Virus record (IMG/VR): IMGVR_UViG_3300026257_000024
Span: 1-25,413 of that record
Source: a virus
Direction: 5' to 3' (one strand)
DNA length: 25,413 nucleotides
The notes beneath the pieces are model-generated. The model searched no databases, was not told where the DNA came from, and was given only the letters and a program-made list of their open reading frames with translations. Below are positions 7,207-14,401 of the stretch, in pieces. Positions within the stretch are counted from its first letter, which is position 1. Every line of letters starts with the position of its first letter. Both the position numbers and the translations under genes were made by a program.

Positions 7207-7356
7207 ATGAGCGACTTCCAAATGGCAATATTATTTCCATTTGTACCACTTTTAGCCTTCATTATCATCGAACTTCTCTTGGACATCTCAAGTCCAGGAG
7301 ATGACGATGACGATCAAGGTGGTGGCAAGATGATCCCCCAGTATATTCTACAATAA
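7207..7356 (+). CDS. Small membrane protein with acidic tail (49 aa)
   Basis: The ATG at 7207 gives MSDFQMAILFPFVPLLAF, a single transmembrane helix to about residue 27, followed by SSPGDDDDDQGGGK. The longer frame starting at TTG 7153 would begin inside the promoter and is rejected. Small membrane proteins with a run of Asp after the helix recur in cyanophages as I recall them; function unknown. Confidence 0.65.
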   Translation: MSDFQMAILFPFVPLLAFIIIELLLDISSPGDDDDDQGGGKMIPQYILQ

Positions 7357-7379
7357 ATACTGCAGACCCGATCCTTATC

Positions 7380-7541
7380 ATGTGTTCTCTAGAAATTAGA
7401 AAGGGAGATCGTTGGGTAAAACTTAAGAATTATTCCAGGATCTCTAAAAGAAAAGCAGAGTTTTATCTGACGCTTTGTGATATGATGATAAGGGTTCGAC
7501 CCGATGTCCCTATTATCAGAGTAGTGCAGTATGATCCCTGA
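7380..7541 (+). CDS. Small basic protein (53 aa)
   Basis: The frame from ATG 7380 to TGA 7539-7541 begins MCSLEIRKGDRWVKLKNYS and continues with a basic helix (ISKRKAEFYLTLCDMM) and a C-terminal strand IIRVVQY. It overlaps the following start (7531) by 11 nt, in the style of this genome. The beta-alpha-beta pattern suggests a folded domain; no function is recognised. Confidence 0.6.
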   Translation: MCSLEIRKGDRWVKLKNYSRISKRKAEFYLTLCDMMIRVRPDVPIIRVVQYDP

Positions 7542-7776
7542 ATGGAATTACGAGAAGAATGATCTCGATGCAAGAAAATTTTGCTTAGGTGCAATCGTTA
7601 GTGCTCGTAAACATAACATTGACAGAAACACTTATGAATTCTGCCAATCCTTTGTGGAGTCAGGGAAAGCAAGGGAAATTATAGAGCAAGAGCTTCCTAT
7701 GGAGGAGGCATTTGCCTTGATACAGGATGAGTATCAAATGCTACTTGACAAAAGACTTAACAGAAAGTTATACTAA
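7531..7776 (+). CDS. Hypothetical acidic helical protein (81 aa)
   Basis: MIPEWNYEKNDLDARKF is followed by a mostly helical protein with an acidic centre (REIIEQELPMEEAFALIQDE). There is no known motif. It is the third gene after the promoter at 7153, and its stop codon lies within a CTAAATA late-type box (7773-7779). Confidence 0.6.
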   Translation: MIPEWNYEKNDLDARKFCLGAIVSARKHNIDRNTYEFCQSFVESGKAREIIEQELPMEEAFALIQDEYQMLLDKRLNRKLY

Positions 7777-7779
7777 ATA
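7773..7779 (+). promoter_or_regulatory. Late-type promoter box CTAAATA (5' of RNA candidate)
   Basis: CTAAATA overlaps the TAA stop of the upstream gene. A start about 6-8 nt downstream would place the RNA 5' end at about 7785, exactly at the first hairpin of the non-coding region that ends in a terminator at 7923. Confidence 0.45.
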
Positions 7780-7865
7780 ATTCGTCAGGTTAATCTGACT
7801 GCGGTGACCCCCTTATAGGTTCAGGGTTAGCGGCGATAGGAACCTATTGCTATTGGATAAAGTCG

Positions 7866-7889
7866 TATATTATTTCGACTTTTGATTAC
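7866..7889 (+). repeat. 24-bp exact repeat, copy 1
   Basis: Contains TATTATTTCGACTTTTGATT. All 24 bases recur at 22294-22317. In this copy the repeat supplies the loop and 3' arm of helix 3 and runs straight into the terminator stem. Confidence 0.85.
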
Positions 7890-7890
7890 C

Positions 7891-7923
7891 AAATACCCCG
7901 AAAAAAAATCGGGGTATTTTTTT
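7891..7923 (+). terminator. Strong intrinsic terminator
   Basis: An 11-bp perfect stem, AAATACCCCGA (7891-7901) with TCGGGGTATTT (7909-7919), has a seven-A loop and its final T residues run on to 7923. The A-rich 5' arm would let it act in both directions. It separates the RNA region from the purC unit. Confidence 0.92.
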
Positions 7924-7944
7924 GGTCTGCAGGGATTTAAAAAA

Positions 7945-7960
7945 TATGCTATACTAAATA
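7945..7960 (+). promoter_or_regulatory. Extended -10 plus late box upstream of the purC unit
   Basis: TATGCTATACT (7945-7955) is the third copy of the extended -10 block, overlapping CTAAATA (7954-7960). No good -35 is seen at the usual distance, which the TGC extension may offset. It lies 25 nt before the ATG at 7986. Confidence 0.5.
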
Positions 7961-7985
7961 CTATCACTCACCCCCACCATTGGCA

Positions 7986-8171
7986 ATGGATTGGGATCTA
8001 GAATTACACGCAGAAAGACTTCAGCATATGTTAACAGTCTACCAAGATCACATCGAGGAACTAGAAGCAGAAGCAAAGGAAATGCAGAAAGAAATTGTCT
8101 TTCTGAAAGAACAGCTTGACTTAAAAACACTTGGTTATGAGAAGTATGAAGACCTTAATCAACGAAGGTAA
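7986..8171 (+). CDS. Small coiled-coil protein (61 aa)
   Basis: MDWDLELHAERLQHML starts a protein that is almost wholly helical, with heptad-like spacing of Leu/Ile and many Glu/Lys (residues about 5-50). The ATG at 7986 is chosen; a TTG two codons upstream is also in frame. It overlaps purC by 26 nt. A dimeric or scaffolding role is possible, but no function is known. Confidence 0.6.
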   Translation: MDWDLELHAERLQHMLTVYQDHIEELEAEAKEMQKEIVFLKEQLDLKTLGYEKYEDLNQRR

Positions 8172-8844
8172 AGTAAAGAGCGTCTATGACTATCCTGGCG
8201 ATGCCCAGAAGGTCGAGATGCTTTTTCATGATAAAGTTACAGCATGGAATGGTAAGCACGTAGAATACCCTGAAGAGAAGGGTGCTACGTGCTGTTTAAT
8301 TTCTGCATTACTCTTCGAGATGTTAGAGAGGGAAGGTATTAAGACACACTACCTTGATCTACCATCACTTAACACTATGGTGTGTAGGAAACTAACTATC
8401 ATACCTGTTGAGGTTATCGTTAGGAACATTGCTGCTGGTAGTATCGTAAAGAACACCAACATAACAGAAGGACAGTTAATTAATCCACCTATAGTGGAGT
8501 ACTTCTTAAAGGATGATGCTAAAGATGATCCTCTCCTTACATATGATAGAGTAAGACTGATGGGCATTGACCCTGAACCTATGAAGGAGCAAGCACTGCT
8601 AGTTAACTATCAGTTGCAATCCTTATTCACCCTTATGGGTATTGACCTTGTAGATTTTAAATTGGAGTTTGGACACGATGCTTTTGGCGATTTATTCCTG
8701 GCTGATGAACTATCACCTGACAACATGCGACTCTGGAAAAAAGATACGAAAGAGAGATTCGATAAAGATCTTTTTCGTAAAGATGAAGGAGACATTGTAG
8801 AAGCATATAAGAAAATACTATTCCAAGTGGAGCAGTTCGCATGA
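8146..8844 (+). CDS. purC: SAICAR synthetase
   Basis: PurC joins aspartate to CAIR with ATP, following PurM in the purine pathway. The family signatures are present: NEGKVKSVYDY (ATP-binding N-terminus), VEVIVRNIAAGS, LVDFKLEFG and ADELSPDNMRLWKKD. At 232 aa it is the normal length. The ATG at 8146 gives MKTLINEGKVKS, the family-like start, rather than two upstream ATGs (8131, 8137). With purM and purN in the talC operon, three purine steps are encoded in this window. The stop overlaps a 12-codon ORF. Confidence 0.95.
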   Translation: MKTLINEGKVKSVYDYPGDAQKVEMLFHDKVTAWNGKHVEYPEEKGATCCLISALLFEMLEREGIKTHYLDLPSLNTMVCRKLTIIPVEVIVRNIAAGSIVKNTNITEGQLINPPIVEYFLKDDAKDDPLLTYDRVRLMGIDPEPMKEQALLVNYQLQSLFTLMGIDLVDFKLEFGHDAFGDLFLADELSPDNMRLWKKDTKERFDKDLFRKDEGDIVEAYKKILFQVEQFA

Positions 8845-8879
8845 CTGAGCACAAATACAAATGGGAGGTACTCCGATGA
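8841..8879 (+). CDS. 12-codon coupling ORF
   Basis: ATG at 8841 overlaps the purC stop (ATGA). The frame MTEHKYKWEVLR ends in a TGA that overlaps the ATG at 8876. It contains GGGAGG (8863-8868), which is the ribosome binding site for the next gene, so it may serve only to deliver ribosomes, or be a remnant of a small gene. Confidence 0.35.
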   Translation: MTEHKYKWEVLR

Positions 8880-9037
8880 AGATTACACAAAAGATTATTG
8901 ATGACCTCACTGAGGCATTAGCACATACCAAGAAGGATGGTACTGAGAACTGGAAAGATGGAGATGAAATAGATGTCTGTCTTGCTGGTACATTTGCAGC
9001 AGATAAATTTATTACATTAATCAATAGATCTAAATGA
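8876..9037 (+). CDS. Small conserved-type protein (53 aa)
   Basis: Preceded by GGGAGG at good spacing, this frame begins MKITQKIIDDLTEALAHTKK and continues with NWKDGDEIDVCLAGTFAADK. The helix-strand composition and coupling on both sides (ATGA at 8876 and 9034) support a real gene, and I recall similar small proteins in other cyanophages. No function is recognised. Confidence 0.7.
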   Translation: MKITQKIIDDLTEALAHTKKDGTENWKDGDEIDVCLAGTFAADKFITLINRSK

Positions 9038-9543
9038 ACATAATCAGGGACTCTATCTCTAAGAAACTACACGATGAATTAAATACTGAGGTCAGATCTT
9101 TAGCAGGTCGTCAGGTTTGGTTGTCTAGTGCAGTAGACTGGTGTGATTCCATCAAGCAAGGTGTTCAGGGTAGTACATTGACCACACCTATGCCTGCTGA
9201 GTTGGGTGATATGTTAACAGAAGAACTAAAGGATCACTTACCCCCTTACGATGAACTGAAGTACTCTTTTTATATTTGGCAAGCAAACTCTGGTATTGCC
9301 ATGCATGATGATAATAACTATAAATTTAGTGGTACTATCTATCTCAATGATGAGTGGTATCCACAATGGGGTGGATTATATGTGTGGATAGATATGGATG
9401 CACCAGATGATGCTGTAGGGCATGCTTTATTACCTAAGGCTCGGACGTGTGTCCTAAATACTCAGAGTGAGTATCATATGGTAACCCCAGTGTCACCATA
9501 TGCTCAAGCACCAAGATTTACAGTACAATTTAGAGCTCAATAG
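9034..9543 (+). CDS. 2OG-Fe(II) oxygenase, prolyl-4-hydroxylase-type (169 aa)
   Basis: SGIAMHDDNNYKFSGTIYLN gives the H-x-D pair (His91, Asp93). The strand TIYLNDEWYPQWGGLYVW, distal His148 in EYHMVTPV and Arg161 in APRFTVQF complete the P4H set. The gene ends in TAG, whose G is the first base of the GTG start of the 1255-aa proline-rich protein, so the two are translationally coupled. That makes the giant protein a natural candidate substrate (inference). It carries a CTAAATA box at 9454-9460. Confidence 0.85.
   Translation: MNIIRDSISKKLHDELNTEVRSLAGRQVWLSSAVDWCDSIKQGVQGSTLTTPMPAELGDMLTEELKDHLPPYDELKYSFYIWQANSGIAMHDDNNYKFSGTIYLNDEWYPQWGGLYVWIDMDAPDDAVGHALLPKARTCVLNTQSEYHMVTPVSPYAQAPRFTVQFRAQ
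9454..9460 (+). promoter_or_regulatory. Possible late promoter box for the giant structural gene
   Basis: CTAAATA lies within the end of the oxygenase gene, 82 nt before the GTG at 9543. It is the only plus-strand CTAAATA noticed inside a coding region; its place just ahead of a likely virion gene makes promoter function plausible. Confidence 0.35.
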
Positions 9544-12500
9544 TGTTAGGTCATACATGTTATAGTTCTGGTCCGATTCCACTCCTACCAGACGGTGCAA
9601 TACCTGGTCAGAATCCTGCTCAATCTCAGGGCACACCTCCACCAGTACCTGTCACGCAGCCTGGTGCAGAGATTAGAACCATAGTTGGTACATGTTATGG
9701 TCCTGCTTTACCTTTAACACCATCAATAGATATACCTCCTTATAGACAGGGAGAACAAGCACCTCCACCTACCATAGATCCTGGCGAAACTATAAGGACT
9801 ATCGTAGCGAGATGTTATCCACCTATAACTCCTGATCCACCTGGTCCACCACCAGATGGTCCACCACCACCTATTATAGAGATACCTAATTTCTGTGACA
9901 TCATACCTTGGGCAGACTTGGGTTTAGATGTACCATCTTTCTGTGGTGAGTTAGATATTATAATTAAACCACCTTTTCCATCACCTGAACTACCTCCATG
10001 GTGGGGAAAGGGTGCTGACTGTAAGCGTTTAGCACCACTGTTGGATATGGATCCACCTGCTGCACGTAAGCATGAAGATTGGAACCAAGGTGCAGAGCAA
10101 CCACCAGACGGTAAGAAGTATGTCTGGGTTGTGCTTAGAGACTATGGAGAAGGTGCATATGCAGTACGTAAGGGTGAAGAATTAGTATGTGACAACGAAC
10201 AGCACCCACTAAACCCTCCATGGGGTAAGTGTGTAGAGGATGCTATCGAGTGTCTCTTTAAACCATATGTTACTGGTACATGGAGACCACCTACTGCTAA
10301 CTGTGAGACATATTACTTTAGAGGTCAGAACTCTACTACAGGTCAGATTTGTGTTAAGAACTGCTTCCCAAATCGTATGCCTATCTATGAGTACAGAAAA
10401 GGTGCTCCAGTAGGTAACATACAGATCATGCCTTTTGGTAGAGGATTCCATAACCGTAGGTTTGTTACTACTAGAGCAGATGGTTCATGGAATGAAAGAA
10501 AGGTACGTTGTGAAGGTGGTAACGCAGTCTTTAATAGTACTAGTACACAGACACAAACTTTTACTGCCAATGGATTGACTATCACTGTCAAGGTCACACC
10601 TATAGATGATGGTGGTGAGTATGATAGTAGATGGTGGGTTGAGTCATGGTCAGGAACCATGCCTGCTATTGGTACTACATGGGAACACTCATGGAATGCT
10701 GGTAAAGGTACAGTATATGTAAAGGTCACTGTTGTTGATGGTGCTGACAGTGGACAAGATCATAGTTATGGTAGAGAGATGGTAGCACCTGCAGGGTATG
10801 ATCGTGTTCATACTGGACCTGCTTTCCATATCTTACAGTACCCTGAGAGGGGCACAGTGCCTCTGTATAAGTTCTATAGTCCTACGACTGTAGATACTTT
10901 CCTTACGACCAATCCAGGTGCTCCAGACACCGAAGGTGCTGGTGAGAGAGCGACTATGAATGCTGCTGGCATGTCACAAGGTGAGATATTAGGGTATGCC
11001 TTTAAGAATAAAGAGGATGCCATTGCATACTTGGGTGAAGACGAACAGATAGTGGAATTGCATAGGTATTTTGCTAACTCTGTTACTAACAGTGCATATA
11101 ATGATCACATGTACTCCATTGTGGAGCAGGGCACTGAGACTCCTCCCAAGTATGGAAAGCGTCAGACATATAGACTACCCACTAACCCTAAGACTTCATA
11201 CATCGTTTCATATAAGATGATGAAGCCTGCTGCTTCTTATAAGAACTCATGGGGTGTTGTTATACACAATAAAGAGTGTACTGAGATCTACTGGACTAAG
11301 ACCATCGAGTCTAATGTTAACCAGAACAGTGAGTTCAGACAGTTTGAGGTTCCATTGTCTGTTCTTAAGACACATCCTGGTCAGGAGATGGGATTCTATC
11401 TCATACCTGATGGGCATGACTATAGTGTAACTAATAACGATGCACCTCAGTTCTATGCGTCTGGTGATGGATGGAAGAGGACAGGAGGTAGTGCTCAGAG
11501 TGATTGGGTGTTCTTCTCTGATCCTCAGATGAATCCAGGTAATAGAAATAAGACCAAGTGGGTAGGTAACAACTGGCAGTGGTGGGAAGACTTACTTGCT
11601 GGTGATGATGACTACGATGACTTTAAGGTACACTATGAGGTATTAGCAGGAGGCGGTGCCTATTATTATGAGGGTGTACAGTGCTATGTCTTTGCAGATC
11701 CTGCACCAGAGAAGATAATGATTGATATAGTTGAGAAGGATAAGTGTTCTACTAATATATTTGATGGTACTTTTGATGATGTACTGTTGACCAGATCAGA
11801 TTGTGGTCCACTAGCACCACCTACTACATGGACTGCAGAGAGTTCTATCATGGGATGTGGTACATGTACTGGTGACTATGTAATGGACATGCATAGGGAG
11901 CAGACACTGAAGGTACTGAAGGGTGCTAGTCTGCAACTGAAATCATTTGGTTGTCTTATCTCTGCACCTGAGCAAGAGTGTATGACCTTCAGGTTCCTTG
12001 TTAAGAAGAATGGTAGTAACGTAGTGGATGAGACCTATGAGTTAGCAACGTTCCCCTTTGTTGGTATGGATATAGGTAACGCTTTTAGTGTTGCTAAGGA
12101 TGACACTGTAACCTTTAGGTTGGAATCGATTGATTCTGGTCCTTACTTCGGCAATGCATCTGCTAACTTTATATTCCTGGCAAATGGTGCTGAGTTCAGT
12201 GGGTCATGGTCTGCTAGGTTGGGTACTATATCTGCTGATGATAAGATTGCTGGTCGTGCTGAGACCTATTCTAGTAACCCTTATGGTGGTGGATCTATTA
12301 AGAAGATGTCTGTTGAGGTATGGGATCATGAGAAGTCAGAGTGGAGTCCTGCTGTTACTGTCTGGGATAATGGACAACAGAATACTAATAATGCTAATGG
12401 TCAGACAGCAGATTGGTCTAATGTATACTTCAGTGGCAACACTTGGAACTGTTCTGGTTTAGACCCATGTCCTGCACCATACTATGAGAATGGTACGACA

Positions 12501-13310
12501 GATCGTAATGGTCATGTACTTACTACTCGTATCAATGCTAATGGTCAGACTACTACTGATGGTATCCAGTATGACAAATTATTTGGACACTCACGTGGTC
12601 TGATTATGAAGGCTGCTGAACCTAATGTTAGGAACACCAGTGACCTAGGTAACATGACTGATTGGGTACATCATTCTATAGGTGACGGTTATACCTCATG
12701 GTTTAATAACAAACAGTTACAGAAGGCAGGTAATGCACAAGATGCTATCAATGACATAGATGCTGTGTATTCAGCAGGTATACAGGCATGGAACGGTGGT
12801 GTCAGTGGGTCTGCATACAATGGATCCTATAGTAAGATGGCATTCTTCCATGACTACGTACTAGGTGCTGCATTGGATGGTACATATAGAACCTTGGTAC
12901 AACCAACAGGTAAGGTACGCATGGCATTCTGGCCCTATGCTGACGAGGGTGATGCAAGTGCAAGAGATAGGTGGGGTTGTGCTATAGAACTATTCGGTTT
13001 GGTTGATGCTGGCAATCACTATAGACAAGGAGACCAATTTGAGTTAGTATGGCCACCTAGGCAACCAAAAGACACTGCTTATCAAGCACTGCCTGGTACT
13101 ACTCCTTACTATCCTAAGGATGATCCCGCTTATTCTTTCCCTGACAGGTTAGAGTTATTGGTACGGGGAGAGAATAATCCAGAGCAGTTCACACCTAGAG
13201 AAGCATTCTATCAAGAGTCACATAACAGAGACTCTAACGTCTGGTTACTCTGTCAGCATAAGCTAGATAGAGTTAAGTTTAGAATCACCATTGATGAGAT
13301 TACAACATGA
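9543..13310 (+). CDS. Large proline-rich multidomain virion/adhesin-type protein (1255 aa)
   Basis: GTG start, overlapping the oxygenase stop (TAGTG). Residues 1-115 are proline-rich with imperfect repeats: TCY/RCY at 5-7, 50-52 and 90-92 and IRTIV at 44-48 and 84-88. Residues 92-115 (from YPPITPDPP) are 14 of 24 proline. Around 440-525 there are DUF5648-like half-repeats (PLYKFYSPTTVDTFLTTNPG and VELHRYF...YNDHMYSI). Around 590-705 there is a DUF4114-like region: GFYLIPDG and WEDLLAGDDDYDDFKVHYEV. The rest is Gly/Asn/Trp-rich beta material. DUF5648 and DUF4114 occur in surface and adhesive proteins, so a host-contact or fibre role fits; virion location is inference. Genes on both sides are 2OG oxygenases or a small coupled protein. 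Confidence 0.7.
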   Translation: MLGHTCYSSGPIPLLPDGAIPGQNPAQSQGTPPPVPVTQPGAEIRTIVGTCYGPALPLTPSIDIPPYRQGEQAPPPTIDPGETIRTIVARCYPPITPDPPGPPPDGPPPPIIEIPNFCDIIPWADLGLDVPSFCGELDIIIKPPFPSPELPPWWGKGADCKRLAPLLDMDPPAARKHEDWNQGAEQPPDGKKYVWVVLRDYGEGAYAVRKGEELVCDNEQHPLNPPWGKCVEDAIECLFKPYVTGTWRPPTANCETYYFRGQNSTTGQICVKNCFPNRMPIYEYRKGAPVGNIQIMPFGRGFHNRRFVTTRADGSWNERKVRCEGGNAVFNSTSTQTQTFTANGLTITVKVTPIDDGGEYDSRWWVESWSGTMPAIGTTWEHSWNAGKGTVYVKVTVVDGADSGQDHSYGREMVAPAGYDRVHTGPAFHILQYPERGTVPLYKFYSPTTVDTFLTTNPGAPDTEGAGERATMNAAGMSQGEILGYAFKNKEDAIAYLGEDEQIVELHRYFANSVTNSAYNDHMYSIVEQGTETPPKYGKRQTYRLPTNPKTSYIVSYKMMKPAASYKNSWGVVIHNKECTEIYWTKTIESNVNQNSEFRQFEVPLSVLKTHPGQEMGFYLIPDGHDYSVTNNDAPQFYASGDGWKRTGGSAQSDWVFFSDPQMNPGNRNKTKWVGNNWQWWEDLLAGDDDYDDFKVHYEVLAGGGAYYYEGVQCYVFADPAPEKIMIDIVEKDKCSTNIFDGTFDDVLLTRSDCGPLAPPTTWTAESSIMGCGTCTGDYVMDMHREQTLKVLKGASLQLKSFGCLISAPEQECMTFRFLVKKNGSNVVDETYELATFPFVGMDIGNAFSVAKDDTVTFRLESIDSGPYFGNASANFIFLANGAEFSGSWSARLGTISADDKIAGRAETYSSNPYGGGSIKKMSVEVWDHEKSEWSPAVTVWDNGQQNTNNANGQTADWSNVYFSGNTWNCSGLDPCPAPYYENGTTDRNGHVLTTRINANGQTTTDGIQYDKLFGHSRGLIMKAAEPNVRNTSDLGNMTDWVHHSIGDGYTSWFNNKQLQKAGNAQDAINDIDAVYSAGIQAWNGGVSGSAYNGSYSKMAFFHDYVLGAALDGTYRTLVQPTGKVRMAFWPYADEGDASARDRWGCAIELFGLVDAGNHYRQGDQFELVWPPRQPKDTAYQALPGTTPYYPKDDPAYSFPDRLELLVRGENNPEQFTPREAFYQESHNRDSNVWLLCQHKLDRVKFRITIDEITT

Positions 13311-13642
13311 GTAACGCTGAAGGATTTGGACCGAAGGCAACTAAGGCAGATAGAGATCTTTATAAGTCTGCTAGAGAGTTGTCTGCTATTCATAAGGTGC
13401 TTAGGAAGCATCCACAGGACAATGCTGGTCGTCGTAAGATGTTAAAGCAACTGAAGAGGTACTATCGTGGTCCTCTTGCTGAACTAGATCGTATTGATAT
13501 GAAGGAACCTACCTTCCCCAAAGATGCTGAGTGGATGAAGACAGATGAGGAACTAGAAGAGATAGAGCAAGAACAGAAGGTTCAGATTAATACAGATAAA
13601 CTTCGTCAATCATTGGGTAAAGATGTTCCAGAAACTAATTAA
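13307..13642 (+). CDS. Highly charged helical protein (111 aa)
   Basis: Coupled to the giant gene by ATGA. The N-terminal half is basic and helical (KSARELSAIHKVLRKH, RRKMLKQLKRYYRGPL); the C-terminal half is acidic (KTDEELEEIEQEQK). There is no known motif. The position directly after a large structural gene suggests a chaperone or minor virion partner (inference). It overlaps the next oxygenase by 20 nt. Confidence 0.65.
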   Translation: MSNAEGFGPKATKADRDLYKSARELSAIHKVLRKHPQDNAGRRKMLKQLKRYYRGPLAELDRIDMKEPTFPKDAEWMKTDEELEEIEQEQKVQINTDKLRQSLGKDVPETN

Positions 13643-14183
13643 TCCTAAGACTGAGACCTATAAGTTAGTTAAGGAGTTCACATTATCACCAGAGTTTCCA
13701 TGGTTCTATGTGGAGAATGCTACACCACAGGATGTATCTAACGATGAGTTCCAGACTGTACCATTCTATAGTCATGTACTGATAGCAAGACCTAAGTGGC
13801 AGGGTATAGGTGGTAACTATATGTTCCCTGAACCTCAGTCAGAGCATTTAACACAGTTCTATCCTCTATTAGAGGAGATTATAGTTGCGAATGAGATACC
13901 AGTCACCACATTGCTCAGATATAATGTGAACTGTACTCATCCACAGGAAGATGATCGGTTATCCACACCACACTTCGATCATCCCTATCCTCACAAGAAT
14001 ATAGTCGTATATCTCCAAGGCGAAGGTGACACAGTTTGTTTCCCAGATGGAGTTGACCCTTCATGGTCAAATGCTGACAGTTTCAGTCCAGAAGAGGATG
14101 ATGTGCTATTATTACAGGGACTACACTGCATGAGACCACCTGAAACAGGAAGGAGGATTATTCTAGTTGCTACATTCCTTTAA
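13623..14183 (+). CDS. Putative 2OG-Fe(II) oxygenase (186 aa)
   Basis: STPHFDHPYPHKNIVVYLQ gives H-x-D (His117, Asp119). EEDDVLLLQGLHCMRPPETG has the distal His168, and Arg177/178 in GRRIILVATF would bind 2-oxoglutarate. The fold order and length fit the superfamily, though it is distant from the P4H-type enzymes upstream. It closes the unit with the giant protein and is followed by a new promoter. Confidence 0.75.
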   Translation: MFQKLINPKTETYKLVKEFTLSPEFPWFYVENATPQDVSNDEFQTVPFYSHVLIARPKWQGIGGNYMFPEPQSEHLTQFYPLLEEIIVANEIPVTTLLRYNVNCTHPQEDDRLSTPHFDHPYPHKNIVVYLQGEGDTVCFPDGVDPSWSNADSFSPEEDDVLLLQGLHCMRPPETGRRIILVATFL

Positions 14184-14221
14184 AGTTTTCCCAAGTTCAC
14201 CCAGTTTCTCAACTGGCACAC

Positions 14222-14255
14222 TTGACAAGATTTTAAAAGTTTGCTACTATAAATA
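14222..14255 (+). promoter_or_regulatory. Dual promoter: TTGACA/TACTAT and T4 late TATAAATA
   Basis: TTGACA (14222-14227), 17 nt, then TACTAT (14245-14250), overlapping a perfect late box TATAAATA (14248-14255). The same site could be read by host-type polymerase early and by the gp33-dependent late holoenzyme. Confidence 0.7.
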
Positions 14256-14401
14256 ACTCAACGTGAAGGACGCTTTACGTATCTTAACACTCCGAATGTC
14301 TCAATTACTCACGCTAGGTGTTGTCAAGGAAGCCTCAAACGGATCTAGTCGAAGATCCTAACATCCGTAGGTTAATCTCTACGAGACACTTAACTACTAT
14401 T
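14256..14401 (+). promoter_or_regulatory. Long structured 5' leader
   Basis: There are about 145 nt between the promoter and the ATG at 14402 with no credible gene. Two hairpins exclude each other: GGATCT (14341-14346) with AGATCC (14353-14358), and ACGGAT (14339-14344) with ATCCGT (14363-14368). It may regulate translation or stabilise the mRNA. Confidence 0.4.

Larger units (their letters stand above)
7785..7923 (+). ncRNA. Structured non-coding RNA candidate (about 140 nt)
   Basis: This gap has no coding frame but dense pairing. Helix 1 is GTCAG (7784-7788) with CTGAC (7795-7799). Helix 2 is ATAGGTTC (7815-7822) with GAACCTAT (7840-7847). Its loop GGGT (7824-7827) can pair with ACCC (7807-7810), forming a pseudoknot. 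A competing hairpin, GCGATAG (7833-7839) with CTATTGC (7844-7850), excludes helix 2. Helix 3 is AAAGTCG (7859-7865) with CGACTTT (7876-7882), then a strong terminator. With CTAAATA just upstream it reads as a free-standing small RNA; a ligand- or protein-sensing attenuator before the purC unit is the alternative. I could not match it from memory to a named Rfam family. Confidence 0.5.

Noticed and set aside
7777-7890. tRNA gene in the structured gap
   Set aside because: GGTTCA is present but no seven-bp acceptor stem, anticodon arm or T arm can be drawn.
10385-10729. 114-codon open frame on the minus strand inside the giant gene
   Set aside because: It lies antisense to a well-supported 1255-aa gene, has no ribosome site and its composition is not protein-like.
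12130-12462. 110-codon plus-strand frame inside the giant gene
   Set aside because: It is a shifted-frame shadow, rich in Leu/Val from GGT/CTG repeats of the real frame.
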